Shown: positions 1 through 9,058 of the stretch, piece after piece
How positions within the stretch are numbered: the first letter of the stretch is position 1
Layout of the letters: each line of letters starts with the position of its first letter
Source: Halioglobus japonicus
GTDB taxonomy: Bacteria > Pseudomonadota > Gammaproteobacteria > Pseudomonadales > Halieaceae
NCBI GenBank assembly: GCA_902705825.1
Contig: CACSIL010000051.1
Location: forward strand, 300,452 to 364,451
Length of the DNA: 64,000 bases
Direction of reading: 5' to 3'
Made by a program: the position numbers and the translations under genes
The notes under the pieces: model-generated
What the model saw: the letters and a program-made list of their open reading frames with translations, nothing else
The model's database searches: none
What the model was told of the DNA's origin: nothing

Positions 1-284
1 CGCCGAAAGGGGCCACGAAAAGCCGGACTTTTGGCGAGTGTCTCGCTGCGGGCATTGAACATGGAATAGGCCTGGCTAACCTCCTTCGCCCACGATGGGG
101 TCAACCACCAGCGAGCAGAGTCCACGCGCGGCCCCTGCCCGTCGCCCGAATCGCCGTTACGCACCAGCGACACCTGCTCCGTGGGAGCCACGTTCACCGC
201 CCGAGGCAAAGACAAATCAACTCCCAGATCCCGCAGCAGTTGCTGCAGGCCGGGGCTGTCGATCACATTAAAACGTCCGCACAT
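1..284 (-). CDS. yedK: SOS response-associated peptidase (SRAP/HMCES family), 3' end cut off by window edge
   Basis: This is the N-terminal 94 residues of an SRAP-family protein, which shields abasic sites in single-stranded DNA by a covalent bond to its Cys2. The reading frame starts with MCGRF, so the mature N-terminus would expose the catalytic Cys. It also carries the family hallmarks NVAPTEQ (31-37), RWWLTPSW (58-65) and NARSET (77-82). The usual length is about 210-230 residues, so more than half lies outside the window. Its start is 36 bases downstream of the broken gene fragment at 321-542 on the same strand, so the two probably formed an operon. The family call rests on motifs and is firm. 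The state of the missing part is unknown. Confidence 0.9.
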   Translation of the reverse strand, partial: MCGRFNVIDSPGLQQLLRDLGVDLSLPRAVNVAPTEQVSLVRNGDSGDGQGPRVDSARWWLTPSWAKEVSQAYSMFNARSETLAKSPAFRGPFR

Positions 285-320
285 TGGCTTACTGTGCCCA
301 AAGTTAGCGAGCGGGGCAAA

Positions 321-542
321 CTAATCCTCAGCGCTGAGCTTTTCAAGTCGCTCATCATCCAGAGCAAGGATAGCGAGTTGCTGCATCGCCAATGCCTCGT
401 CAATGGCCAGGGACGCCTCGTAATGAGTCAACGCTATATCTGTCTCCCCAGCCGCAGCCGGATGTTAGCGAGCCTGCTCTGAGAGACCGAGAGATTGCGC
501 GGCATCCCTATCAGCTAAATATGCAATACAGAGAACCTGTAC
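321..542 (-). pseudogene. Broken 3' end of a TPR-like gene, probable insertion scar
   Basis: One minus-strand frame reads as a plausible soluble helical protein ending at a TAG at 321-323. The residues before the stop include an amphipathic TPR-like stretch (ALTHYEASLAIDEAL) and a tail ending KLSAED. The frame has an in-frame TAA at 465-467. Upstream of it 25 more codons (including YLADRDAAQSLG) read as the same kind of helix, until a further TAG at 549-551. No start codon or ribosome binding site precedes it, and the rest of the gene is missing on the island side. I read it as the decayed C-terminal end of the gene that once preceded yedK. The repeat assignment is weak, because it rests on one pattern of small and large residues. 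Confidence 0.45.
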
Positions 543-726
543 ACAGCCCTAGCTTCATTTTGAGAAGCTGCAACGGATCTGAAGCAGGCTCTCTCACCGT
601 GGTATTGGTAAAGACACCGGGGTTAGAGGGCGACTCAGGAAGAGCTAAGCCCCTTCTTTGCGTACCCACCAGTTTGATGGTAGCTTGATCGAGCCCATTA
701 TAAGAAATGGAATTCAGCTGGAATTT
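543..726. other. Left junction of the accessory island, no gene seen
   Basis: Between the broken TPR-like fragment and the SIR2-TIR gene I see no supported coding frame, tRNA or integrase remnant. The SIR2-TIR promoter must lie here, but no convincing -35/-10 pair stands out. By eye I found no direct repeat shared with the opposite flank (10775-11065). Confidence 0.4.
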
Positions 727-2133
727 ATGGAAAGTATCGAAACAAGAAGGCAAGAAAAGTTTTGGAACCAACTGGTTAACATCATTTCCAGAAAAGATGT
801 GGTGCCGGTGATTGGTGAAGACCTTTTAATTTTTGACGAGTCTTCAGGGGCGTTTGTGTACGATGAATTAGCCAAACGCTATGCCGAATTTGCCGAAATC
901 ACACTTTGCCTTGACCAAGACTGCGCACTGAGTGCCACTGTTCGAAATCATCCAGACTTCAATCTAAATCCACATGATATTTCACAAGAAATCGGTGAGG
1001 AATTTGAAGTCCTCAATCCGCCCATTCCCAGTGCTATAAGACAACTCGCCAAAATTCGAGATTTCAATCTATTTGTCACAACGTCTTTCGATGACCTGCT
1101 AGAAAAAGCACTAAATGAAGAACGATTCAACGGTGAAAAAAAGACACGTATCATTAGTTACTCGCCAAAAAAAATACCTTCAGATGATGAAATTGGTGAT
1201 GCTCTTAGTAGTGGCTTCCCCGTTGTATTTCAATTATTTGGGAGCTATAAAAACCCCCTGAACTTTGCCCTGACCGAAGGAGACAAGCTGGAATACTTCC
1301 ATGCACTACATTCCAGTGAGCACAGCCCCAAAGCGATTTTAAATGAGCTATATAACCGTCCATTACTGCTCATTGGCAACAAGTTTCCCGATTGGTTGAC
1401 CAGAACATTTTTGAGACTGACAAGAAAAACCTCGCTGGATAATCGCGAAGTGCCCAAACAGTACTTGTCCGGCTCTGAGGCTAAAAGCCCGACATTGAGC
1501 TATTTCCTAGAACACTTTACTGCGAACACCGAAGTTGTCAAAGACTACTCGCCGGCTGACTTTACTGAACGCTTGGCCGAGAAATGGCATTTAAAAACAC
1601 AGCAATCAACTGAGCATCACGACTCATCTCAGGTGTCCATTAAACATCGGGATGCACTGTATAAACCACCACCACCCAGCTCTGTTTTTATCAGCTATGC
1701 CGCCACCAAACTAGATGGCAGCGAGTCACCGGATAAAGCTATTGCTATTCAATTACGCAATCGATTGATGGACGCTGGCGTCAATGCCTGGATGGATATT
1801 GATGAATTGAACGCAGGCGATGACTACGCCAGGAAAATTCACCGATTTATTAGCAACTGCGGTCTCTTTGTCCCTATCATCTCTCCCATAACCGATTCCA
1901 GAGAAGATGGCTTCTTTCGGCGAGAATGGCACTGGGCAACTGAGAGACTAATGAATTTTGCAGGCGCAAACAGACGCTTTATTGTTCCCATCATCGATGG
2001 CGGACTCGACCCATATGCATCCCTCGTACCTGAAGAATTCAAAAATTTGCACTTCTATAAATGGGATGAAGCCTCATTCGACAAACTCGTAAATGACATC
2101 GTTTCCATTTACCAGCGAGACGTAGCCCAATAA
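727..2133 (+). CDS. SIR2-like / TIR fusion protein (predicted NAD-consuming immune effector or signal maker)
   Basis: 468 residues from the ATG at 727 (GGA six bases upstream; the frame is open to a TTG at 658). Residues 23-285 form a SIR2-like domain: VVPVIG (25-30), FVTTSFDDLLE (116-126), FGSY (171-174) with the following ALT, and LLLIGNKFPDW (213-223). Residues 319-465 form a TIR domain: VFISYA (320-325), WMDIDELNAGD (355-365), and FFRREWHWA (396-404), whose Glu400 sits where bacterial TIR NADases carry the catalytic Glu. In active SIR2 NADases the TTN Asn and the HG His are essential; here they read Ser120 and Phe171. The SIR2 part is therefore probably catalytically dead, and TIR is the likely enzyme. 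It is followed after 22 bases by the nSTAND1 gene, so the two are probably co-transcribed. Cytoplasmic; no TM segments. Confidence 0.85.
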   Translation: MESIETRRQEKFWNQLVNIISRKDVVPVIGEDLLIFDESSGAFVYDELAKRYAEFAEITLCLDQDCALSATVRNHPDFNLNPHDISQEIGEEFEVLNPPIPSAIRQLAKIRDFNLFVTTSFDDLLEKALNEERFNGEKKTRIISYSPKKIPSDDEIGDALSSGFPVVFQLFGSYKNPLNFALTEGDKLEYFHALHSSEHSPKAILNELYNRPLLLIGNKFPDWLTRTFLRLTRKTSLDNREVPKQYLSGSEAKSPTLSYFLEHFTANTEVVKDYSPADFTERLAEKWHLKTQQSTEHHDSSQVSIKHRDALYKPPPPSSVFISYAATKLDGSESPDKAIAIQLRNRLMDAGVNAWMDIDELNAGDDYARKIHRFISNCGLFVPIISPITDSREDGFFRREWHWATERLMNFAGANRRFIVPIIDGGLDPYASLVPEEFKNLHFYKWDEASFDKLVNDIVSIYQRDVAQ

Positions 2134-2155
2134 ATATAGTATTTGGAATATCTGC

Positions 2156-5100
2156 ATGGATGACACCGCCACTGACAAGTTGACTCTGGACGAAGAAAAC
2201 CCCTGGCCAGGGATGACTGCTTTCTCAGAATCCAATTCAGCGTTTTTCTTTGGCCGATCCAAAGAAATTGACACCCTCTACAACAAGGTAGCCAGAAACG
2301 TCCTAACAGTTCTTTTTGGTAAATCAGGACTTGGTAAAAGCTCGATACTACAGGCAGGACTATCTCCCACTTTACTTCAGAACCAATTTGTTCCAGTACA
2401 TATCCGACTGAATCATTTTGAGGATACTCTCCCGCTAGAAGACCAAGTAGAAGTATTTCTTGAAGACACAATCAAAAAATACGGGATTGATGCCCCAAAA
2501 CCGATACGAGAAGAAACCTTATGGGAGTACTTCCACAAGATAGGGAACGATTGGTGGAGTACAAACAATGAGCTTCTTAAACCCGTTCTTATATTTGATC
2601 AGTTCGAAGAGATCATTACGGCAGGCCAAGAAAATGCCGTTCGTGCACAGCGTTGTGCACAGTTTCTCGAAGAACTGGAAGACCTCGTTGAAAACCGTCC
2701 TCCCGAAGCATTACTGAAACGATTTAGTCAGGAGAAAGGTCTCGCAAAAAACTACTCTTTGGACAGAATTGATTATCGAATTGTCATCACCCTAAGAGAA
2801 GATTATCTGGCGGACCTGGAGAGTCTGCGAGAACGCTTGAGAACGATAATGTCAAATCGCGTCCGCATCTTACCTTTGACTGAAAACCAGGCGCTCGAAG
2901 TTGTTCTAAAGCCAGGCAAAAACATTGTTGACGTGAACGTTGCCAAAGAGCTCGTAAACTTTGTGGCGGGACAATCCGCTGCCAATTTTGTTGCAAGAGA
3001 CGGCACACAAAACAAGTATGTTGAACCAGCCTTACTATGCGTGATTCTAAGGGAGCTAAATAATCAGAGACTGGCGGCTGGTGAAGAAAAAATCTCTTCT
3101 CAATTGATAGCAAAAAAACAACCCGAAGCAATAATGTTCGAGTTCTATAAGAATGGGTTAGAAGGGCTGTCCAGAGAAGTAAGAGATTTTATCGAGGAAC
3201 AGCTATTAACTGCATCGGGAAGCAGAAACCGAGTCTCTGAAGACGACGCCATTCAGAGATTCAAGATTACTGAGAAAGATATAGCAACCCTAGTAGACCG
3301 GCGCATCATTCAAAGGGAGCGAGTAGGTAATAGTACTTGGCTGGAATTAAGCCATGATACGTTAACACCTGTTGTGAAATCGTTCGCTGAAACCAGTGTT
3401 CGTCGCCGCAAGATAAAAACTCGTGTTGCGCGAGCAACTATTGCTGCGGGTTTTATCCTGGTGATGCTGGCTGGATCACTGTACGTTCAGTTAGAAATCA
3501 GAGAACAGCAAACCCTGGAAGCCGCCGGATTGGCCGTCAACTTGGCGAATCAAATCAGCGAAAGCCAAACGATATCAACCCAAGTCAGACAAGAATTGAC
3601 CGATACACTTGAACGCAATCTTCAGAATCACATCGAAAAGGCACCAGACTCAAATCTAGTTCGTATCAAATATATTCGATTTCAACTACTATTATCTGAA
3701 TTCTTCTATGATAGGCAGCTTTATGGCGAGTTCGAAAAAGTGCTCGAAAAAGCTGAAAGATCCTATAAGGAAATTCATCCAAGAAAAACGCCCGAAGCTG
3801 AAATCACTGAATTGTCAATTCTTTTTAGTCTCGGAAGTACTAAGAGAGCGATATTGCGGGAACAATTTGATCTAGCGGAGCGCACAATTGCGACAGCGAA
3901 GACAGCTATTAGAAATTCTGGACAACGCGATACAAATATTCAGTACCAAATCCTGGATTTAGAGTTCGACTATTTATTCGCCAGCATCTTGGCCCATCGC
4001 TACAACATGACAGATGCAAGATCTGCTTATGACCTGTTGGAAAATCGTATTTCCGATACGATAGAAAGCTACTCTACTCGTTTCAAAGATTCCAATATTG
4101 ATATCGACAAGAAAACACTCAGCAGAACAATAAGAACGCTCTATCAATTACTGTTTTCAACTATAGAGGGGATTAACTCAACCGCAGATTTCGTATCAAC
4201 CAATAAAGTCGAGCTAGCATCTCGCTATCGGAAATTTTTGGACAATGCAAAGCCCTACTTTGAAGCTGAACATCAACCGATTTGGATTTCATTTTCAGCC
4301 AACCTTGATCTCATGACAGCGCATAAGGCATTAAAGGAACATCAAGTGACCAGTGCTCGTTCGTCGTATGATTCAAGTGTGCAAAAAATGGTCAGGCTCG
4401 TCAAAGAATACCCAGACCGAATTAGTTTCCAACGTAGATTAATGGACAGTCTCCACTCTCGCATGGACCTTACTTTGGAGCGGGATGAGAAGCAAGCTGA
4501 TGAAGACCTTATAACCATTCAAAAGCTAGCCAAAAGCGTTTTAGAGCAGGCTGACCACCCTAATACATATTGTCGATCGGTAATGTATTCCGGAATGATG
4601 GCCATGCGTTTTGAAAGCATAAAAGACGAGCCTCACATAGACAAGTTATATGAAGAAGTTCAGATACTAGCTGATCATTGTAAAAACAAATTGCAGCTGC
4701 CATTGCTAACAAACAACTTCAACTTCTGGAACCATTTTTACAAAGTCAAGGCAGAACTAGAAAGCGACAATATCACCGAATCAATGCAAAGCATCCAAGA
4801 GACCCTTGCCGAAATTGATAAGAGCATAGAGATTTATGCCCAAAATGGTGCATCTAGAGATTTTCTCCTCAACAGAAAGAACACCAGATATATGACCTCC
4901 AGTAGTTTCGTAGAATCTTTGGAAGATGTTGAAGCACTGAACTATATAAACGAGGCGATAGCGGTACAAGAATCCCTCGACGATCAATCGTTCCATCGCG
5001 AGTCTGGAAACTATACTTGGTTGTTGACCAACAAATCGAAGCTTTTCGAAAGGCAAGGAAATACAGAGGAAGCGATCAACAGCTATAGCGATACGGTCCG

Positions 5101-6796
5101 TTTTGTCCTAGAGAACTTTGACGAGAATAGTAAAACCCTTCTTACTAATGCAATATGGGCACTTTCTCAACAAGCTAGACTCACTTTGTCCGAAGCAAAT
5201 ATCACGCAACTTCAGGAACTAGCTGAGCACACGGATTTGTTGAACCAACGTCTTAGGAAAATCGAACTAGCTAAAAAAAGTGAGATACGGGCTGGTTTGG
5301 ATCAATTCTGGAAGTACTTTCAAAATCAGTTTAGATTGGCTTCAAACAACACTCAACCAAATGGTGAAGAGAAACTCGTTATCGAAAGAATTGATACAAG
5401 TATCAACGATTTCATGACATTTATCACGCAGACAGCTCAGTCATCTCAAAGTGACTTCATATCGGTTGACCTTCATAGCCTTACATTACCCGAAGTTACG
5501 AAGAATGAAGAAGGGCTGTATTCATCCAAGTACTCAGTTGGATGGGTTACCAACTCTGTCTACCCACTTGCCAATTCGATAACAGTGATGGGGCGGGATC
5601 AAAAAGTAAATCCGCATTTACGACTTCCCAGTCTAGCTTTGCAAAGAGCAAGGTATAGCAGGCTACCGTTCTATGCTCACTGCTCATACGTTGTAACCGA
5701 ACACTTAAGTCAAAATGGAGAAACCATTCAGCGATATGTATTGGAGAATAATCAGGATGAAAAACTGTTCCAATTGGATGGCAAATCTGACCCAATCCAT
5801 AAGGCTAACAAAGCCTGTGGATTTGACTTAACTACAATTGAGAATGCTGCTGCATACCTACGCTTTTTCGGCACATTTGTCCATGCTAGTGCAGGGGCTT
5901 TCAAACTGGTTGAGTCAATTGATGAACTTGATTGGCTGGAGGGGGCGACGCAGAGTGACAAGGCTCCAGTTCAGAATTTGATACGTCCTGTTTATTTGTG
6001 GAAGCACGACAAAAGTAACAACTGGCATGCAACGGGCACAGTTCAGTATGGAGACAACTTATTTTACGCAAAATTTATCATCCAAAGGGATGGCATGGTA
6101 TCGATGGATGACGCCCTTCCAATTGCAGAAAACTTACTGATTAACAGTTTTTCTATTGCACTAAACAGTGGAAGAACGTCTAATTTTTTGAATGGCATAG
6201 CGCTGCCCTCACTGCGTAAATACAGCGGCGAATTTGACGTTACTACCTATTTTCCTGGTTTTAATCAGCCCGGCTTCTCGTTACAGAATTTCAGCCACAA
6301 TGAATTTTTGCTCGCCAGTGATATATACAAAGTACGACCGGATTTACCTGATCGCTTCAACGACTATTTGGAACTGTTTTCTAGCTGGCTGGCAAGCGCC
6401 AAGCCTCAGGACACGTCAGATATATTGCAAAGGCGCAGGGAGTCTTTTATAGCTCTCTCTGAGCATATCAGCGAACAAAGCACTGTAAATTATGTCTCTC
6501 TGTCATTTTACCAATTGTTTTCAGAGCAGTATGAGGCCGCTCTAGACAGCGCTCAAAGTGCCATTGCTATAGATGACACTGAGTATCCTGCACACATGAA
6601 TATGGCTCATGCGCTAATGTTGTTAGATCGGACTGTAGAGGCTCGAGAAATATACGAGCGCTTTAATGGTCAAGAAATTCATACTGAAGATTGGGGTTAT
6701 TACGTCAACGACGACTTTGACAAACTAGAGAGTGTCGGCATTACTCACCCCTTAATGAGAGAAGTCCGGGGGCTTTTAAACACAAGCACGGAATGA
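2156..6796 (+). CDS. Membrane-anchored nSTAND1 NTPase with very long C-terminal sensor-like region
   Basis: 1546 residues. It opens with the nSTAND1 signature NPWPGMTAFSE and FFGR (15-34). The Walker A is GKSGLGKSS (55-63), the Walker B is VLIFDQFEE (144-152), an arginine motif reads ITLREDYLADLE, and the winged-helix end has LSHDTLTPVV near 398. A basic stretch (RRRK) is followed by a TM helix at about 427-446. The remaining 1100 residues lack a clear known domain. They are mostly helical and contain TPR-like units around 953-985 and 1449-1510. STAND NTPases oligomerise on ligand recognition, and several (Avs) recognise phage proteins. Here the effector is not fused but encoded just upstream as SIR2-TIR. 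What it senses is unknown. Codon and base use are AT-rich compared with the genes after 11 kb. The 233 bases after its stop hold no recognisable gene or terminator. Confidence 0.85.
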   Translation: MDDTATDKLTLDEENPWPGMTAFSESNSAFFFGRSKEIDTLYNKVARNVLTVLFGKSGLGKSSILQAGLSPTLLQNQFVPVHIRLNHFEDTLPLEDQVEVFLEDTIKKYGIDAPKPIREETLWEYFHKIGNDWWSTNNELLKPVLIFDQFEEIITAGQENAVRAQRCAQFLEELEDLVENRPPEALLKRFSQEKGLAKNYSLDRIDYRIVITLREDYLADLESLRERLRTIMSNRVRILPLTENQALEVVLKPGKNIVDVNVAKELVNFVAGQSAANFVARDGTQNKYVEPALLCVILRELNNQRLAAGEEKISSQLIAKKQPEAIMFEFYKNGLEGLSREVRDFIEEQLLTASGSRNRVSEDDAIQRFKITEKDIATLVDRRIIQRERVGNSTWLELSHDTLTPVVKSFAETSVRRRKIKTRVARATIAAGFILVMLAGSLYVQLEIREQQTLEAAGLAVNLANQISESQTISTQVRQELTDTLERNLQNHIEKAPDSNLVRIKYIRFQLLLSEFFYDRQLYGEFEKVLEKAERSYKEIHPRKTPEAEITELSILFSLGSTKRAILREQFDLAERTIATAKTAIRNSGQRDTNIQYQILDLEFDYLFASILAHRYNMTDARSAYDLLENRISDTIESYSTRFKDSNIDIDKKTLSRTIRTLYQLLFSTIEGINSTADFVSTNKVELASRYRKFLDNAKPYFEAEHQPIWISFSANLDLMTAHKALKEHQVTSARSSYDSSVQKMVRLVKEYPDRISFQRRLMDSLHSRMDLTLERDEKQADEDLITIQKLAKSVLEQADHPNTYCRSVMYSGMMAMRFESIKDEPHIDKLYEEVQILADHCKNKLQLPLLTNNFNFWNHFYKVKAELESDNITESMQSIQETLAEIDKSIEIYAQNGASRDFLLNRKNTRYMTSSSFVESLEDVEALNYINEAIAVQESLDDQSFHRESGNYTWLLTNKSKLFERQGNTEEAINSYSDTVRFVLENFDENSKTLLTNAIWALSQQARLTLSEANITQLQELAEHTDLLNQRLRKIELAKKSEIRAGLDQFWKYFQNQFRLASNNTQPNGEEKLVIERIDTSINDFMTFITQTAQSSQSDFISVDLHSLTLPEVTKNEEGLYSSKYSVGWVTNSVYPLANSITVMGRDQKVNPHLRLPSLALQRARYSRLPFYAHCSYVVTEHLSQNGETIQRYVLENNQDEKLFQLDGKSDPIHKANKACGFDLTTIENAAAYLRFFGTFVHASAGAFKLVESIDELDWLEGATQSDKAPVQNLIRPVYLWKHDKSNNWHATGTVQYGDNLFYAKFIIQRDGMVSMDDALPIAENLLINSFSIALNSGRTSNFLNGIALPSLRKYSGEFDVTTYFPGFNQPGFSLQNFSHNEFLLASDIYKVRPDLPDRFNDYLELFSSWLASAKPQDTSDILQRRRESFIALSEHISEQSTVNYVSLSFYQLFSEQYEAALDSAQSAIAIDDTEYPAHMNMAHALMLLDRTVEAREIYERFNGQEIHTEDWGYYVNDDFDKLESVGITHPLMREVRGLLNTSTE

Positions 6797-7029
6797 TCCC
6801 GGCGCGAAATTCGCTCGCTCTTTACGCAATTTTGTGCAACTTACAGGGTTAAAGGCGACCCACATGGAGATCTTTAAAAATATACTGGTCTTTTTTGTGC
6901 CAACGTCCACGCGTTGTCTTCCGCCACCTCCTGGACGATTACAAAATGGCCTTAAGACGCTGGAAATAGAGGAGCCAACTCTAACTGCGAAGTCATGGGA
7001 ACAAAAAAGCGTTTTCCAATGGGAACCAG

Positions 7030-9006
7030 CTATGCAGGCTCTGCCTCTTTGACTTCGTAAATCTCCAGCCAGTCTGCCACTTCTTTAGTTGTCATTGAGG
7101 CGACTTCATGTAGCTGATCAGACAATTGTTGCGATGAAAGACTTCCTGGATTCTCTCGCAACCGTTGCGCTTGCATAGACAAATAAGAACCCATGGTTAG
7201 TGATCGCTGTGATGAGATATCGAACTCGGCATGATTGCTCACAACAAAGCTTGCAGTTGCAAGAATCGGAAATACGGCAGCCAAGACACCCAGGATAGTG
7301 GATACATCAATGAGATCAAGATGGATAGAAAATGCAATTTTCACCAGCTTTAGCAGTACAACAATCACCGTCGCGTAAAATAGATACAAGCTCCAGTTCG
7401 CCAATCGCTCTCCAATTCGTTTCATTCTCAGCGTATTCTTCTGGTGGTACTTTAATTGACCATTAATCCAGGTCTTTGCTGCAAATTCACTCACTTGGAT
7501 AATTTCACTTTGCGATAGTACGCAGTAATTGAAACCAACATGCCTGATCAATATTTCACTATATATATAGAGCCAAGCACGACCAACGCCATTGTGGCCA
7601 ATTATGTCTCTGCCCAAATACTCCTTGGTATCTCGCAAGTTCACCAAAGAATAGGTTTTTCCTAGCCCTATCAAGTAAAACATAGGGCGCAGGGATTCAC
7701 TTAGAAATCGATATTCTAACCAGCGGCCATGGTAGTCATATTTATGATCCCTCCAATACAGCCAGTAAATACAAGCCAGAAAGACAAGCTTTACAGAGAC
7801 CAGTGCTGTCAGAATACTTGGGGGGATACCCTTCCACAATGACAGTACTGCCAGAATCAGTGCGGCTGTTCCCAAAAAAAAGATTGATAAGAAAGTACTA
7901 CGGTGCAGATCGCTGTAATAGTTGGCCAATCTATCCGCTCTCAGATAGGCCGCATAAAAATTATGTGTACTGGGGTTTTCTATCTTCGTATCGACAGACA
8001 CCTCGTCGTTATCGTTAGATTTTTTTGGTGCCAAAAACTCTTTGAATCGACCAAAAAAGCTACTCAATATTCCTATATTCTGCGGATCCAGCTCGATCGG
8101 GCCGGAGTTATCAAAATCTATAACACTTTCGTTATATCTCAGCTTTGAGCTGTCTCCATAACGCTCAAACCGTTCAGAGACAATCTCCCTTCGGGCTTCA
8201 ACACTAGCAGAGTCAGCTTTATCCTGACCTGAAAATACGTCGTCAAACAACAGTAAACGACTTAGTTCGCTTTCAAGTCTCGTTTGTGAAAAATCACTCT
8301 TTGTAACAAGACGACCAAATTTTCCAGAGGTGAATATAGAGGTAGTTTGGTCAGTTGTAGAGATGTGAATCACCGGAACACCATTACTTATGGCGGCATT
8401 CACAGTTCCAGATGTCCCTTCCTGTGAATCATTTATCCCATTATAGACCGCAATCAGGATATCGCTGTGATCTACTAAAACGCTTCCGCACCTTCGATAG
8501 GCATCGTCTCTTTTCTCCGGATGCCCATCGAGCTCTAGAACGCGACATTCTGAGGAGCCATAGTTTCCTCGGCTTAGCACCTCATCAAACTCGTCGATCG
8601 TTCCATGCGAAGCATCTACAATACTCCTAGTCGGAGCAAAGTCTTTGGCATATTCCTCTTTGGAAAAGGGCAATATAAAAGCTAGCTGGTAATCATCAAA
8701 ATCGATCAACTCTTTGGCGATGCAGAGCCTATCAGCGCCCTCTGCAAGAGAGCTGGTAAAACGTATAACCGGCCCACAGCCCTTTCTATATAACATCGTC
8801 GCTTCAGGAGATGCAGAAAGACAAGAAGTAAAGCTATATATATTCTGATACAACGCTTTTAGCTGGGATTTTATCCACTGCAGTTGCTCAGGGTTTTCCG
8901 GCAAGCTCCTATGCCCTGCAACGCCTATGCGCAGTGTCATTGGCATTGAAGGGTCTGTAATGATGTCCTTGTAAATATCATTAACCAGATTCGAGTATTC
9001 GTTCAT
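7030..9006 (-). CDS. SLOG-like nucleotide-binding protein with four C-terminal TM helices (SLATT-like)
   Basis: 658 residues. The N-terminal half has the SLOG-type Rossmann pattern: LRIGVAGHRSL (25-35), SLAEGADRL (86-94), and a final strand-loop DILIAVYNG followed by a GTSG turn and NGVPVI (182-213). SLOG domains bind nucleotide-derived ligands, for example cyclic ADP-ribose isomers in Thoeris ThsA. The C-terminal half has two TM hairpins (about 371-391/397-417 and 538-556/570-591). Each is followed or preceded by soluble helices, one with GRWLEYRFLSESLR (427-440), resembling SLATT/DUF4231 two-TM effectors. The start ATG follows a purine-rich GAAGAGAG. It lies 52 bases after the RyR-channel gene on the same strand, so they likely form a two-gene operon. 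Inference: a ligand-gated membrane effector. The exact SLOG subfamily cannot be told by eye. Confidence 0.75.
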   Translation of the reverse strand: MNEYSNLVNDIYKDIITDPSMPMTLRIGVAGHRSLPENPEQLQWIKSQLKALYQNIYSFTSCLSASPEATMLYRKGCGPVIRFTSSLAEGADRLCIAKELIDFDDYQLAFILPFSKEEYAKDFAPTRSIVDASHGTIDEFDEVLSRGNYGSSECRVLELDGHPEKRDDAYRRCGSVLVDHSDILIAVYNGINDSQEGTSGTVNAAISNGVPVIHISTTDQTTSIFTSGKFGRLVTKSDFSQTRLESELSRLLLFDDVFSGQDKADSASVEARREIVSERFERYGDSSKLRYNESVIDFDNSGPIELDPQNIGILSSFFGRFKEFLAPKKSNDNDEVSVDTKIENPSTHNFYAAYLRADRLANYYSDLHRSTFLSIFFLGTAALILAVLSLWKGIPPSILTALVSVKLVFLACIYWLYWRDHKYDYHGRWLEYRFLSESLRPMFYLIGLGKTYSLVNLRDTKEYLGRDIIGHNGVGRAWLYIYSEILIRHVGFNYCVLSQSEIIQVSEFAAKTWINGQLKYHQKNTLRMKRIGERLANWSLYLFYATVIVVLLKLVKIAFSIHLDLIDVSTILGVLAAVFPILATASFVVSNHAEFDISSQRSLTMGSYLSMQAQRLRENPGSLSSQQLSDQLHEVASMTTKEVADWLEIYEVKEAEPA

Positions 9007-9058
9007 ATCTCTCTTCTGCCAACCCTCTCGCTTTTGACATTAAGCCCGTTAATCGATA

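Noticed and set aside
240..688. Plus-strand short frames near the left edge
   Set aside because: They cross the yedK start and the broken gene remnant and have no coding features.
6834..7052. 72-residue plus-strand frame between the two convergent island pairs
   Set aside because: No ribosome site, no recognisable pattern, and it runs into the SLOG gene end.
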